Shown: piece after piece, positions 1 through 8,040 of the stretch
Position numbering within the stretch: the stretch's first letter is position 1
Layout of the letters: every line of letters starts with the position of its first letter
Origin: Phycisphaerales bacterium
GTDB lineage: Bacteria; Planctomycetota; Phycisphaerae; Phycisphaerales; UBA1924
Reading direction: 5' to 3'
DNA length: 20,982 nt
Assembly: GCA_007124345.1 (NCBI GenBank)
Contig: SLFH01000292.1
Span: forward strand, 1 to 20,982
Translations under genes and position numbers: made by a program
The notes under the pieces: model-generated
The model's input: only the letters and a program-made list of their open reading frames with translations
Database searches by the model: none
What the model was told of the DNA's origin: nothing

Positions 1-580
1 CGATCGGCACATTGTCGGTGTGCCCGACGATGTCGACATCATACTGAGCGCCCGCGCCCTTGAGCACCTCGGCGAGCTGGCGGATCGAACGCTTGGCTTG
101 GTCGCTCAGGGCGTCAGAGCCGGAGCCGAAGGTCAGGTCGCTGGCGAAACGCAGCATCCCGCGATCGGCGTCGTAGGTGATCAGGTTGGGATAGCGGGCC
201 GCGAGGTCCGCCAGCGCCCGGTCGGTCACCGGGTCAAGCCGGGTGCCGTCCATCTCGTTGACCATCCGCTCGAAGTCGGCCAGAGCGCGGTCGCGCTCGG
301 AGACCAGGCCGCGGAGCCGGTCGATCTCGCGCTGCTGCGTCTGCATCGCCGCGTACGCGTCGCCCTCGGCGCCGTCGCGTGCCGAGAGCGTGCTGCGGCA
401 GGACTCAAGCTCCTGCTGCAGACGCAGGTTCTGTTCCTGCAGTGTTCTGTTGGTTTGACGCAGGTCGTCGTAGCTGCCCTGCGTGGCGCACCCGCCGAGC
501 CCTATACCGAGGCCCGAGAGCGCGAGGACCGCCAGCGACAGGCGCCGGCGACGATGGATACTGGACGGGGCTCTGCGCAT
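1..580 (-). CDS. OmpA-family peptidoglycan-binding lipoprotein, 3' end outside the window
   Basis: This is the N-terminal 193 residues of an outer-membrane lipoprotein. The ATG at 580-578 is preceded by AAGGAG at a 7-base spacing. An Arg-rich n-region and a hydrophobic stretch lead to a lipobox (L28-G-G-C31). The residue after the Cys is Ala, which by the E. coli Lol rule favours the outer membrane. Residues about 38-110 are rich in Gln, Glu, Arg and Leu and look like a coiled coil. From about residue 135 an OmpA C-terminal domain begins, with an LRFASDLTFGSGSDALS-type strand and the diagnostic VGHTDNVPI just before the window edge. In the family this domain grips peptidoglycan. The second half of the domain (usual NxxLSxxRA region) is outside, so completeness cannot be judged. 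It is transcribed away from the amidohydrolase, with a 195-base divergent gap. Pal or a flagellar MotB-like protein are less likely because there is a lipobox and no membrane helix. Confidence 0.85.
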   Translation of the reverse strand, partial: MRRAPSSIHRRRRLSLAVLALSGLGIGLGGCATQGSYDDLRQTNRTLQEQNLRLQQELESCRSTLSARDGAEGDAYAAMQTQQREIDRLRGLVSERDRALADFERMVNEMDGTRLDPVTDRALADLAARYPNLITYDADRGMLRFASDLTFGSGSDALSDQAKRSIRQLAEVLKGAGAQYDVDIVGHTDNVPI

Positions 581-775
581 GCGAATACTCCTTTTTCCGC
601 GCCGCTTTCGGCGGCCGGTCCGGCCCGCGGGGCGTGGCTCCGCCGCACCCGGTCAATGATTCCTTGCCGGCCGACACCGGCCCTGCTTGTCCGAGCATAG
701 CCCGCCAGAGCTCCCGCGCCGACCACAAAGGTCATCATCAGACATGCGTCGATCGCGCGCGGCAGCGGAGACACC

Positions 776-2200
776 GTGCCCACCGACAATCCACAGCAAA
801 CGACAGGATTTTCTGATCCCCTCGATCAGGCGGTGTCGGTTGCGGCCCGGTCGCCGATCCTCCTCCGCCTCGACGGGGCGGGCGTGCTCGATCCCGCCGG
901 CGTCGCCCTCGCCCCCGGCTCGCTGGTCGTCGAGCTCTCGCCGACAGGGTCGACACCCACCTACGCCATCCGTGTCCTCGCCTGCGATCGACCCGGCGCG
1001 ATCGACAAGGCCTCCACCTTCGCCGGCGCGATCCGCGTGAGCCTCGCCGACTCGGTCCTGATCCCCGGCCTGGTCAACACCCACACCCACCTCGACCTCT
1101 CGGGCGTCGGCCCGAGGCCTTTCGACCCGAGTCGCCCCTTCGCCGACTGGCTCTCGATGGTCGTCCGCGAGCGGCCCAGGACCGACCCGGAGATCGAGGC
1201 CGCAGTCAATCTCGGTGTCGACCTGCTGCGGCGCGGCGGCGTCGTCGCGGTGGGGGACATCGCCGGCGCCCTCGGCCCATCGCCCACCGCCACCCCATGG
1301 AAGACCCTCGCGGCGAGTTCCATGCGGGGCGTCAGCTTCGTTGAGAGCTTCGGCATGGGTCCGGGGAGGGCGACCGCCGCGGCGAGCGTCCGCACGCTCC
1401 TTGAGGCCAATCCCGAGGGTCGCAGCGCCGACGCCCCGGTCCGCTTGGGCCTCTCGCCCCACGCGCCGGTGTCGGTCGACCGGCGCGCCTTCGCCGAGCT
1501 GGCGGCGCTGGCCCGTGAGTACCGCCTGCCGCTCTGCACGCACCTGTCAGAGTCCCCGGACGAGCGATTGCTCATCGAGCGGGGCGAGGGCCCGGTCCGG
1601 GCGTTCCTCGAGTCGATGCGGCTGTGGGACGAGCAAGGCCCTGACGGCGTCGGCGAAGGACGGACACCGATCGGGCACATGGCCGAACTCCTCGGCGCCG
1701 GGCCGACCATCGCGGTCCATGTCAACGACGCATCGGATCGGGACATCGAGATCCTGGCCGAAACAGGCACGCCGGTGATCTACTGCCCCCGTGCTTCCTC
1801 GTATTTCCGCTTCGACCGCTCCCTCGGCCCGCATCGCTACCGAGAGATGCGGAGAGCGGGTGTCCGCGTCGCGATCGGGACCGATTCGATCATCAACCTG
1901 CCCGCATCGTGCGTACAGGCGGGGGGCTCGGGCCTCTCGACGCTGGACGACCTTCGTCTCCTCTATCAACGCGGGGACTTCGGCGGGTCGGCGGCGGCAC
2001 TGGCCGACCTCCTCTCGATGGCAACAATCGAGGGGGCGGGTCTGCTTGGGCTCGACGCGTCCGGGTTCACGCTCAGCGCCGGGTCGAGCCCGCTGGGGAT
2101 CGTCGCGGTCCCGGTGGGCGCAAACAGGACCGGAGAGTCGGCGTTAGAACGTGTGTTTTCCGGCGATTTTCCACCCCGATTGCTGCTGAACGGGAAATAA
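776..2200 (+). CDS. Metal-dependent amidohydrolase, deaminase type (aminodeoxyfutalosine/SAH deaminase-like)
   Basis: This 474-residue protein is a TIM-barrel amidohydrolase expected to deaminate a purine-like or guanidine-like substrate in the cytoplasm. The metal ligands of the ATZ/TRZ-SAH deaminase branch are visible: NTHTHLD with H103 and H105, SPHAP with H229, THLSES with H256 and E259, H315 in AVHVND, and IGTDS with D370. The IYCPRASSYF segment matches the usual substrate-side loop of deaminases (family pattern HCPRSN). The start is GTG at 776 with GCGGAG just upstream. No other in-frame start nearby has a better ribosome site. It stands alone between the divergent lipoprotein gene and resB, 84 bases upstream of resB. 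In planctomycetes the best-known member of this type is aminodeoxyfutalosine deaminase of the menaquinone pathway (MqnX). No other menaquinone gene is in view, so the substrate is inference. Guanine deaminase or chlorohydrolase-like activity is an alternative. Confidence 0.8.
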   Translation: MPTDNPQQTTGFSDPLDQAVSVAARSPILLRLDGAGVLDPAGVALAPGSLVVELSPTGSTPTYAIRVLACDRPGAIDKASTFAGAIRVSLADSVLIPGLVNTHTHLDLSGVGPRPFDPSRPFADWLSMVVRERPRTDPEIEAAVNLGVDLLRRGGVVAVGDIAGALGPSPTATPWKTLAASSMRGVSFVESFGMGPGRATAAASVRTLLEANPEGRSADAPVRLGLSPHAPVSVDRRAFAELAALAREYRLPLCTHLSESPDERLLIERGEGPVRAFLESMRLWDEQGPDGVGEGRTPIGHMAELLGAGPTIAVHVNDASDRDIEILAETGTPVIYCPRASSYFRFDRSLGPHRYREMRRAGVRVAIGTDSIINLPASCVQAGGSGLSTLDDLRLLYQRGDFGGSAAALADLLSMATIEGAGLLGLDASGFTLSAGSSPLGIVAVPVGANRTGESALERVFSGDFPPRLLLNGK

Positions 2201-2284
2201 TCCGCTTCAGCCGAAACTTCATGCGATCCCCCGCCCCGCTCGATCCTCGACGCGGCGGCTCCGGATCCAGCGTACGAGGCCCCG

Positions 2285-4954
2285 ATGAGCGCCAAGTGGC
2301 ACCGCAGCAAAGCATGGGACGACCGAGTCTTCCCGGCTTGGGCTGCGCCCGCCAAGTGGGCCCTCCGCACACTCAGCTCGATCTGGTTCGCCGTGCTCCT
2401 GCTGATCGGGGTCAGCATCTACGGCGTCCTGGCGAGTATCCCGATGGGCATGCTCGCGCTGATCCCGACCTACCTCATCTACGCGGCGGTCTTCTGCCTG
2501 ACGGTCGGCGCAGCCCTGGGGCTCGGGCTTGTGAGCCTGCAGCCGTTCGCGCAGATGTGCGGCCAGGCGGGGCGCTTCGCGATGCGGTTCCTAGGCGGGA
2601 TCGCCTTTGCGGCCTGCGGCGTGCTCTTCTTCGTCGGCGTGCTCTGGCCTCGGTTGGATTACGACCCGGGCACTGGCGAGGGGTTTCGGCTCTTTGCCGC
2701 GTACGCCGAGACCTACAAGTCGACAACGCTTCGCCGCCTGCCAGGCATCGAGATGACCGAGCTGGAGTTCTACACCACCTGGCCGATGCAGCTCATGCTG
2801 ATCCTCTTTGTGATCAACATGATCGTCGCGACGGTGCGCCGCATCGAATTCAAGTTCGTCAACATCGGCGTGCTGTCGGTCCACTCGGGCATCGTGCTGA
2901 TCGCGGTCGGCAGCCTCTACTACGGCGTCTTCAAGATGGAGGGCGACACGATGCTCGCCTCCGGGCCGCTCGGTGACAACGGGCTGCCCGAGTCCGGGCC
3001 CTGGCAGGAGGTCTTCTACGACCGCGAACGCGTCGCCCTGCACATCCGCAGCGAGTTCTCGGGGTGGTACCAGGTCCCGCTCGAGCGTGTACCCCGGTAC
3101 AACGACTACGGGCTGAATGTCACCGCGGGCCCGACGGCGTGGACGGAGATCGGCGCTCCGGTCGATCGCCCCGAAGACGGCGGACGCACGCTCTCGATCG
3201 ACACCGGCCACCCGCGCGAGCAGACGATCCCGCTGGGCGTGCGTTTGTCGCTGGCGCTGGACCGCCTGATCGGGCGCGAAACGCCGGAACTGGCCAACCG
3301 AACGCCCCCCGCCAGCGACCTGCGGTTCCGCGTCGTCGGCTACACGATGTACGCTGAAGAGCAGCCCCGCATCGACTGGCTGAAGGTGGACCCGTCCAGC
3401 GCGAGCGTCTTCCGGCCGGGCGACACGCTCAACCCGCTGCGCGAGCTGCGTCTCGGCGCCCCGGACTTCGAGCCCCTGAGCTTCTTCATGCTCCCCCGGA
3501 TCCCGCGCTGGCGTGTCGCCGAGGTCCCCGACATCGGCATCGAGTACCTCCTCGACCCGAGCGAGGAACGCCTCCGCGACCTGCTCGAACCCCTGCCCGA
3601 AAACACCTGGCACGCGCTGATCGCAGAGGTCGAGGAGGCCGACGGCAGCGTTCTCCGGCGCGCGATCCGTGTCGCCTCCGACGAGGAGCTCTTTGTCAGC
3701 CCCGTCCCGATCGGAGACAGCGGCTTCACGATCGCCGTCGAGGATGTCCTCGAGCGCCCGGACCTGCCGATCGTCACCGAGGGGTTCGAGGGCGCCGAGA
3801 GCAGCCTGCTGAAGGTCCGCGTCAACTCGCCCGAGGGCGAGTCGGTCACGCGCTGGGTCTACCACCGCTACCCCGAGATCGCCCAGGACATCGCCGACGA
3901 GGTGGGTGACGACGGACGCCCTGCGCGGCGCGACCCCGACCCGCGCCTGCGCCTCGCCCATGTCGACGCCACCAAGCCCCAGATCTTCTTCGTCGAGTTC
4001 ACCGACCGCGGCGTCGGTCTCATCCTCCGCATGCCCGGCGGACGGGTCTTCTCCCGCTTCGACGAGAGCGGCGAGGGCCGCTTCGACGGCGTGCTCGACG
4101 GGCTGACGGTCGAGGTCGGCCGGCGCTGGGCCCACGCCGAGGCGTTCGAGCGTCCGGTCCCGAAGAAGCCCCATCTGCAGGAGCGAGACTTCATCGGCAC
4201 GCACGATCGCGCGATGCTCGCGGTCGAGGTCACCAGCGAACTCTTCCCCGAGTGGAAGCGGGTCGTGTGGCTGCCCTACACCCGCTACCTGCGCGAGCAA
4301 TCGGAGCTGACGCGCAGGGCGATCGCGCTGCCCGACGGGCGCCGCGTTTCGCTGGCCTTCGGTCGCCAGTGGCGACGTCTGCCGGGCTTCGAGCTGCGTC
4401 TGGAAGACTTCGAGATGATCGAGTACGCCCACCGGGGGGCGCCGCGCGATTACCAGTCGACCGTCAGCGTCCGCCCCGCGCCCGTCGGGCAGACGGTCCG
4501 GATGGAGCCATTCACCCACATCGCCAAGCTCAACGCGCCCTTGCGCGCCCCGTTCAATGTCTACGACCCGCCGGGCGGGCCGGTGCTCGGCTTCGTCGGG
4601 CGCCTGCTCTCTGGGATCAACCCGGGCCAGTTCAAGTTCGCCCAGGCCGGCTGGGACCCCAACACATGGAACCGCACGCGCGAGATGGCCGACGCGGGCG
4701 AGATCGACAGGCCCTATGTCGCCTTCACCATCCTCCACGCCGGCAACAACCCCGGCATTCACATCATCGCGTTCGGCGGCATCCTCATGGGCGCAGGCAT
4801 CCCCTGGGCCTTCTATGTCAAGCCATGGCTGCTCCGGCGCAAGAAGGCCAAGATCCAGCGAGAGCTCGCCTCGGGCGAGCGACCCGCACCCAAGGCGTCG
4901 GCCAAACGCCAAAGACCCGACGGGCCCGCGCCCGACGCGGAGGTAACGGCATGA
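2285..4954 (+). CDS. resB: Cytochrome c biogenesis protein ResB/CcsB with very large periplasmic domain
   Basis: This 889-residue membrane protein is half of the system II complex that carries heme across the membrane and attaches it to apocytochrome c. The N-terminus has the ResB-type first helix (TLSSIWFAVLLLIGVSIYG, about 28-47). Further hydrophobic segments follow at about 57-80, 98-122 and 162-185, and one after the VLSVHSGIVLIAVGSLYYG segment near 200-218. A hydrophilic region of about 600 residues comes next, then a final helix at about 822-845 (HIIAFGGILMGAGIPWAFYV) and a basic cytoplasmic tail. Typical ResB proteins are about 450-550 residues, so the soluble region is enlarged. The ATG at 2285 follows GAGG at a 5-base spacing. 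Its stop overlaps the ccsA start (ATGA), so the two are almost certainly translated together. The family call rests on the helix pattern and the neighbour. The soluble domain itself I do not recognise. Confidence 0.82.
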   Translation: MSAKWHRSKAWDDRVFPAWAAPAKWALRTLSSIWFAVLLLIGVSIYGVLASIPMGMLALIPTYLIYAAVFCLTVGAALGLGLVSLQPFAQMCGQAGRFAMRFLGGIAFAACGVLFFVGVLWPRLDYDPGTGEGFRLFAAYAETYKSTTLRRLPGIEMTELEFYTTWPMQLMLILFVINMIVATVRRIEFKFVNIGVLSVHSGIVLIAVGSLYYGVFKMEGDTMLASGPLGDNGLPESGPWQEVFYDRERVALHIRSEFSGWYQVPLERVPRYNDYGLNVTAGPTAWTEIGAPVDRPEDGGRTLSIDTGHPREQTIPLGVRLSLALDRLIGRETPELANRTPPASDLRFRVVGYTMYAEEQPRIDWLKVDPSSASVFRPGDTLNPLRELRLGAPDFEPLSFFMLPRIPRWRVAEVPDIGIEYLLDPSEERLRDLLEPLPENTWHALIAEVEEADGSVLRRAIRVASDEELFVSPVPIGDSGFTIAVEDVLERPDLPIVTEGFEGAESSLLKVRVNSPEGESVTRWVYHRYPEIAQDIADEVGDDGRPARRDPDPRLRLAHVDATKPQIFFVEFTDRGVGLILRMPGGRVFSRFDESGEGRFDGVLDGLTVEVGRRWAHAEAFERPVPKKPHLQERDFIGTHDRAMLAVEVTSELFPEWKRVVWLPYTRYLREQSELTRRAIALPDGRRVSLAFGRQWRRLPGFELRLEDFEMIEYAHRGAPRDYQSTVSVRPAPVGQTVRMEPFTHIAKLNAPLRAPFNVYDPPGGPVLGFVGRLLSGINPGQFKFAQAGWDPNTWNRTREMADAGEIDRPYVAFTILHAGNNPGIHIIAFGGILMGAGIPWAFYVKPWLLRRKKAKIQRELASGERPAPKASAKRQRPDGPAPDAEVTA

Positions 4955-6753
4955 GAGCATGGTTGACCGGCGTTGTTTCGGCGTTGCTGCTCTTGGCCTC
5001 GCCCGGTGCGTTGGCGCAGGGTTACGCCCCCCAGGGCAACGAGCACCCCGAGTCCTCGTACGACGAAACGCCCGACGCCTCGCGCGAGAACCCGTTCGGG
5101 CCGATGCTCCACAACCGCGACGGCAGCGCAACCCCCGCCGAGCGCCTGCGAGCCAAGGCCGACTTCGCTTCGCGCGTCGATCTCTCGCCGCTGCGCGACC
5201 TGGCCGTCTTCCACGACGGACGGGTGAAGATCCTCGACACGCTGGCGCGCGAGGTGATGGCCGACATCACCGGGCGTCAGGGCTACTTCGACCTGATCCA
5301 GCGTGAGGAGGGCGCCGAACGATTCGAGTTCGACCCGCTCTTCACGCTGCTGGACCTCTCGATCGACCGCCACTTCTACGCCGACCGCCCGCTGGTGCGG
5401 ATCGGGTACCTGCCCCTGCGTCGTTCGTTTGTCGAGCGTGCGCTGCCGATCGACCCGGGCACGAGCGCCGCGGAGGCCGAGCGGATCGAGCAGGCCCGCG
5501 ATCGGTACCTCCGCATCGGGCGCATCCCGCCGATCTGGCTGGAATGGCACCAGCAGGAGCTGTACGCCAGGTACGAATTCAGCGACCCGCACCGGAGCGC
5601 GTTCTCCGAGCTCGGGCGTGCGGCCCGCGGGCTGATGAACGCTCCGGCGATGTTCAAGCTCGTCGCCCCGCCGAGAGAGGACCGCCCCTGGTACCACCTC
5701 TCCGACGACTACCCGCGAGCCGCGGAGGTCCAACCGATCGCCCTGGCGCTGGGCGAGGCATGGCGCAACCACGACGCCGAGGGCGTGAACGCGGCGGCTA
5801 CACGCCTAGCCGAGATCCTGCCGACCATTAACGCGGAGGTCTACCCCGCCACGCGGCGCTCGCTCGAGATGCTCTACAACCGCGCCAACGCGTTTGTGTG
5901 GGGGTACTGGATCTACGCCCTCTCGTTCGTCACGCTGCTGCTGGCGTTCGGCACGCAGCGCAGCACGCTCAAGGTGCTGGGCATGGCGATGCTGCTGGGC
6001 GCGGTCGCGCTGCACGCGTTCGGGTTCGTGCTCCGCTGCATCATCGCCGAGCGCTTCGCGATACAGAACCAGTTCGAGTCGATGATCGGCGTGAGCCTGT
6101 TCGGCTCGCTCGCGGCGCTCGGCCTGATGGCCTGGCGCAAGCAGCTCCTGTTCGGCGCTGCCGCCGCGGCGGCGGGCTTCCTCGTCCTCATCACCGCGAC
6201 CGAGGCGCGCATCCCAGGCCAGGCGATCGGGCGCGAGGCGGCGATCCTCAACACCTCGGTGCTCCTGAAGTACCATGTCACGATCGTGCTCACCTCGTAC
6301 GGGCTGATCACGATCGGCTTCATCACCAGCCTCTTCTACCTCGTCGGCAACTACGCCAAGCGGTTCGGCGTGGGCGAGACGCCGGCGCTCGCCGCGGCCC
6401 TCAGCGACGGCGCGCCGGCTGAAAAGGCGAAGGCCTCGTCCTCGCGCGTGCTGCGCGATCTGGACCGCGCGACGATGATCGTCCTCCAGCTCGCCTTCTG
6501 GACGCTGGGCGTGGGCATCCTGCTGGGCGCGTGGTGGGCCGACCACTCGTGGGGACGCTGGTGGGCGTTCGACCCGAAAGAGACCTGGGCGCTCATCACC
6601 TGGATCGTCTACCTGATCGTGATCCATGTGCGCATGGTCGTGCAGAACCGCGAGCTGGTCACCGCGTGGCTCAGCGTCGTTGGGTTCTTCGTGATGCTCT
6701 GGACCTACTTCGGCGTCAACCTGCTCCTGCCCGGCCTGCACGCCTACGCGTGA
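4951..6753 (+). CDS. ccsA: Cytochrome c biogenesis protein CcsA/ResC (WWD-domain heme handler)
   Basis: This 600-residue protein presents heme to apocytochrome c on the outer face of the cytoplasmic membrane. The WWD motif is clear: W534-G-R-W-W-A-F-D541-P-K-E544-T-W. H442 in LLKYHVT and H559 in VIHVR match the two conserved periplasmic heme-ligand histidines flanking the WWD segment in CcsA. About eight membrane helices lie between residues 315 and 595. Unusually, the protein starts with a Sec-type signal peptide (1-23, ending LAQG) and a soluble region of about 290 residues. That region carries DGRVKILDTLAR near residues 90-101, a motif resembling the GRIKPLDTFA element I know from CcsBA fusion proteins. 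The ATG at 4951 overlaps the resB stop and has a near-ideal GGAGGT six bases upstream. Extending the frame upstream would run antisense-like through resB and is rejected. Bacillus-type ResC is about 390 residues, so the N-terminal addition is real extra sequence. Confidence 0.92.
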   Translation: MRAWLTGVVSALLLLASPGALAQGYAPQGNEHPESSYDETPDASRENPFGPMLHNRDGSATPAERLRAKADFASRVDLSPLRDLAVFHDGRVKILDTLAREVMADITGRQGYFDLIQREEGAERFEFDPLFTLLDLSIDRHFYADRPLVRIGYLPLRRSFVERALPIDPGTSAAEAERIEQARDRYLRIGRIPPIWLEWHQQELYARYEFSDPHRSAFSELGRAARGLMNAPAMFKLVAPPREDRPWYHLSDDYPRAAEVQPIALALGEAWRNHDAEGVNAAATRLAEILPTINAEVYPATRRSLEMLYNRANAFVWGYWIYALSFVTLLLAFGTQRSTLKVLGMAMLLGAVALHAFGFVLRCIIAERFAIQNQFESMIGVSLFGSLAALGLMAWRKQLLFGAAAAAAGFLVLITATEARIPGQAIGREAAILNTSVLLKYHVTIVLTSYGLITIGFITSLFYLVGNYAKRFGVGETPALAAALSDGAPAEKAKASSSRVLRDLDRATMIVLQLAFWTLGVGILLGAWWADHSWGRWWAFDPKETWALITWIVYLIVIHVRMVVQNRELVTAWLSVVGFFVMLWTYFGVNLLLPGLHAYA

Positions 6754-6757
6754 GCCG

Positions 6758-7468
<711 letters not shown>

Positions 7469-7515
7469 ACTCGGACGACCGAGCGGGCCGGCGCACGACC
7501 CGGAGGGCGAACGCC

Positions 7516-7920
7516 GTGAGCGGGATGCCTGGAATCGAATGGAAGACAATCCGCGACTCCGCTGGGCCATACCCCCAGCAGGCGTTCGAGTTTGTGCGCG
7601 AGGGCCTGTCGCACACCGTGGGTCTGGTGCACGGCGAAGGCGCAGCGCCTGACGACGAGAACCGCCATGTCTCGGGCCAGCAGCTCTGCTTCGGGCTGAA
7701 GGACTACGCCGTTCGTAGGTACGGGCTCCTGGCCAGGACCGTGCTCGCCCACTGGTCGATCAACCGGACCGACGATTTCGGGCGGATCATCTTCGCGATG
7801 ATCGACGCCGGGCTGATGCGCAAGACCGACGACGACTCGTTCGCCGATTTCCAGGGCGTCTACGACTTCGACGAGGCGTTCGGCTCGCTGCAGCCGGCGA
7901 TGAACGAGCCTCAGAACTGA
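7516..7920 (+). CDS. Minf_1886 family protein of unknown function
   Basis: This small cytoplasmic protein (134 residues) belongs to the Minf_1886 family, which I know from planctomycetes, verrucomicrobia and relatives. The function is not established. Recognisable blocks are an N-terminal YPQQAFEFVREGL helix, HVSGQQLCFGLKDYA (51-65), GLLARTVLAHW followed by NRTDDFG (about 70-89), and a C-terminal YDFDEAF (116-122). These match the family pattern of a His-Val-Ser-Gly-Gln stretch, a WGxxxTxDFG-type stretch and an acidic Y-D-F-D ending. GTG at 7516 is chosen because GGAGGG lies 8 bases upstream. The ATG at 7525 would be too far from that site. No signal peptide, membrane helix or cysteine motif is seen. 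It follows mpg by 47 bases on the same strand and may share its transcript. Confidence 0.8.
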   Translation: MSGMPGIEWKTIRDSAGPYPQQAFEFVREGLSHTVGLVHGEGAAPDDENRHVSGQQLCFGLKDYAVRRYGLLARTVLAHWSINRTDDFGRIIFAMIDAGLMRKTDDDSFADFQGVYDFDEAFGSLQPAMNEPQN

Positions 7921-7959
7921 CCACCCGCCCTCGGGTCCCCCCAACACCCCGCGATCGGT

Positions 7960-7984
7960 ACAGAGCCCATCCGCTGGGCCCTGT
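7960..7984 (+). terminator. Possible hairpin after the Minf_1886 gene
   Basis: ACAGAGCCC at 7960-7968 and GGGCCCTGT at 7976-7984 form a 9-bp stem with one A-C mismatch and a 7-base loop, 40 bases after the stop codon. No T-run follows, so it may be a weak or factor-assisted terminator or an mRNA-end stabiliser. Confidence 0.3.
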
Positions 7985-8026
7985 CTGCTGCCGGGCGGCC
8001 GCCGCGCCGGCGTTCGCCGCTCCGAG

Positions 8027-8032
8027 TACGCT
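8027..8032 (+). promoter_or_regulatory. Candidate -10 element placed for leaderless transcription of the AI-2E permease gene
   Basis: TACGCT ends 8 bases before the ATG at 8041, where no Shine-Dalgarno is present. Transcription starting about 7 bases after such an element would begin at or next to the start codon. The same hexamer sits in the same position before the coaX start. No convincing -35 is visible. This is inference from spacing only. Confidence 0.35.
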
Positions 8033-8040
8033 GTGCCCCT

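Noticed and set aside
4252..4950. Upstream extension of the ccsA frame inside resB
   Set aside because: It overlaps resB out of frame with Arg/Ala/Pro-rich junk. The internal ATG at 4951 has an ideal ribosome site and starts a signal peptide.
2591..5131. Long minus-strand open frame (846 codons) opposite resB and ccsA
   Set aside because: It mirrors the codon pattern of resB. Its translation is a low-complexity mix of Arg, Ala, Gly, Asp and Val with no family motif. High GC makes antisense stops rare. The plus-strand genes have clear motifs.
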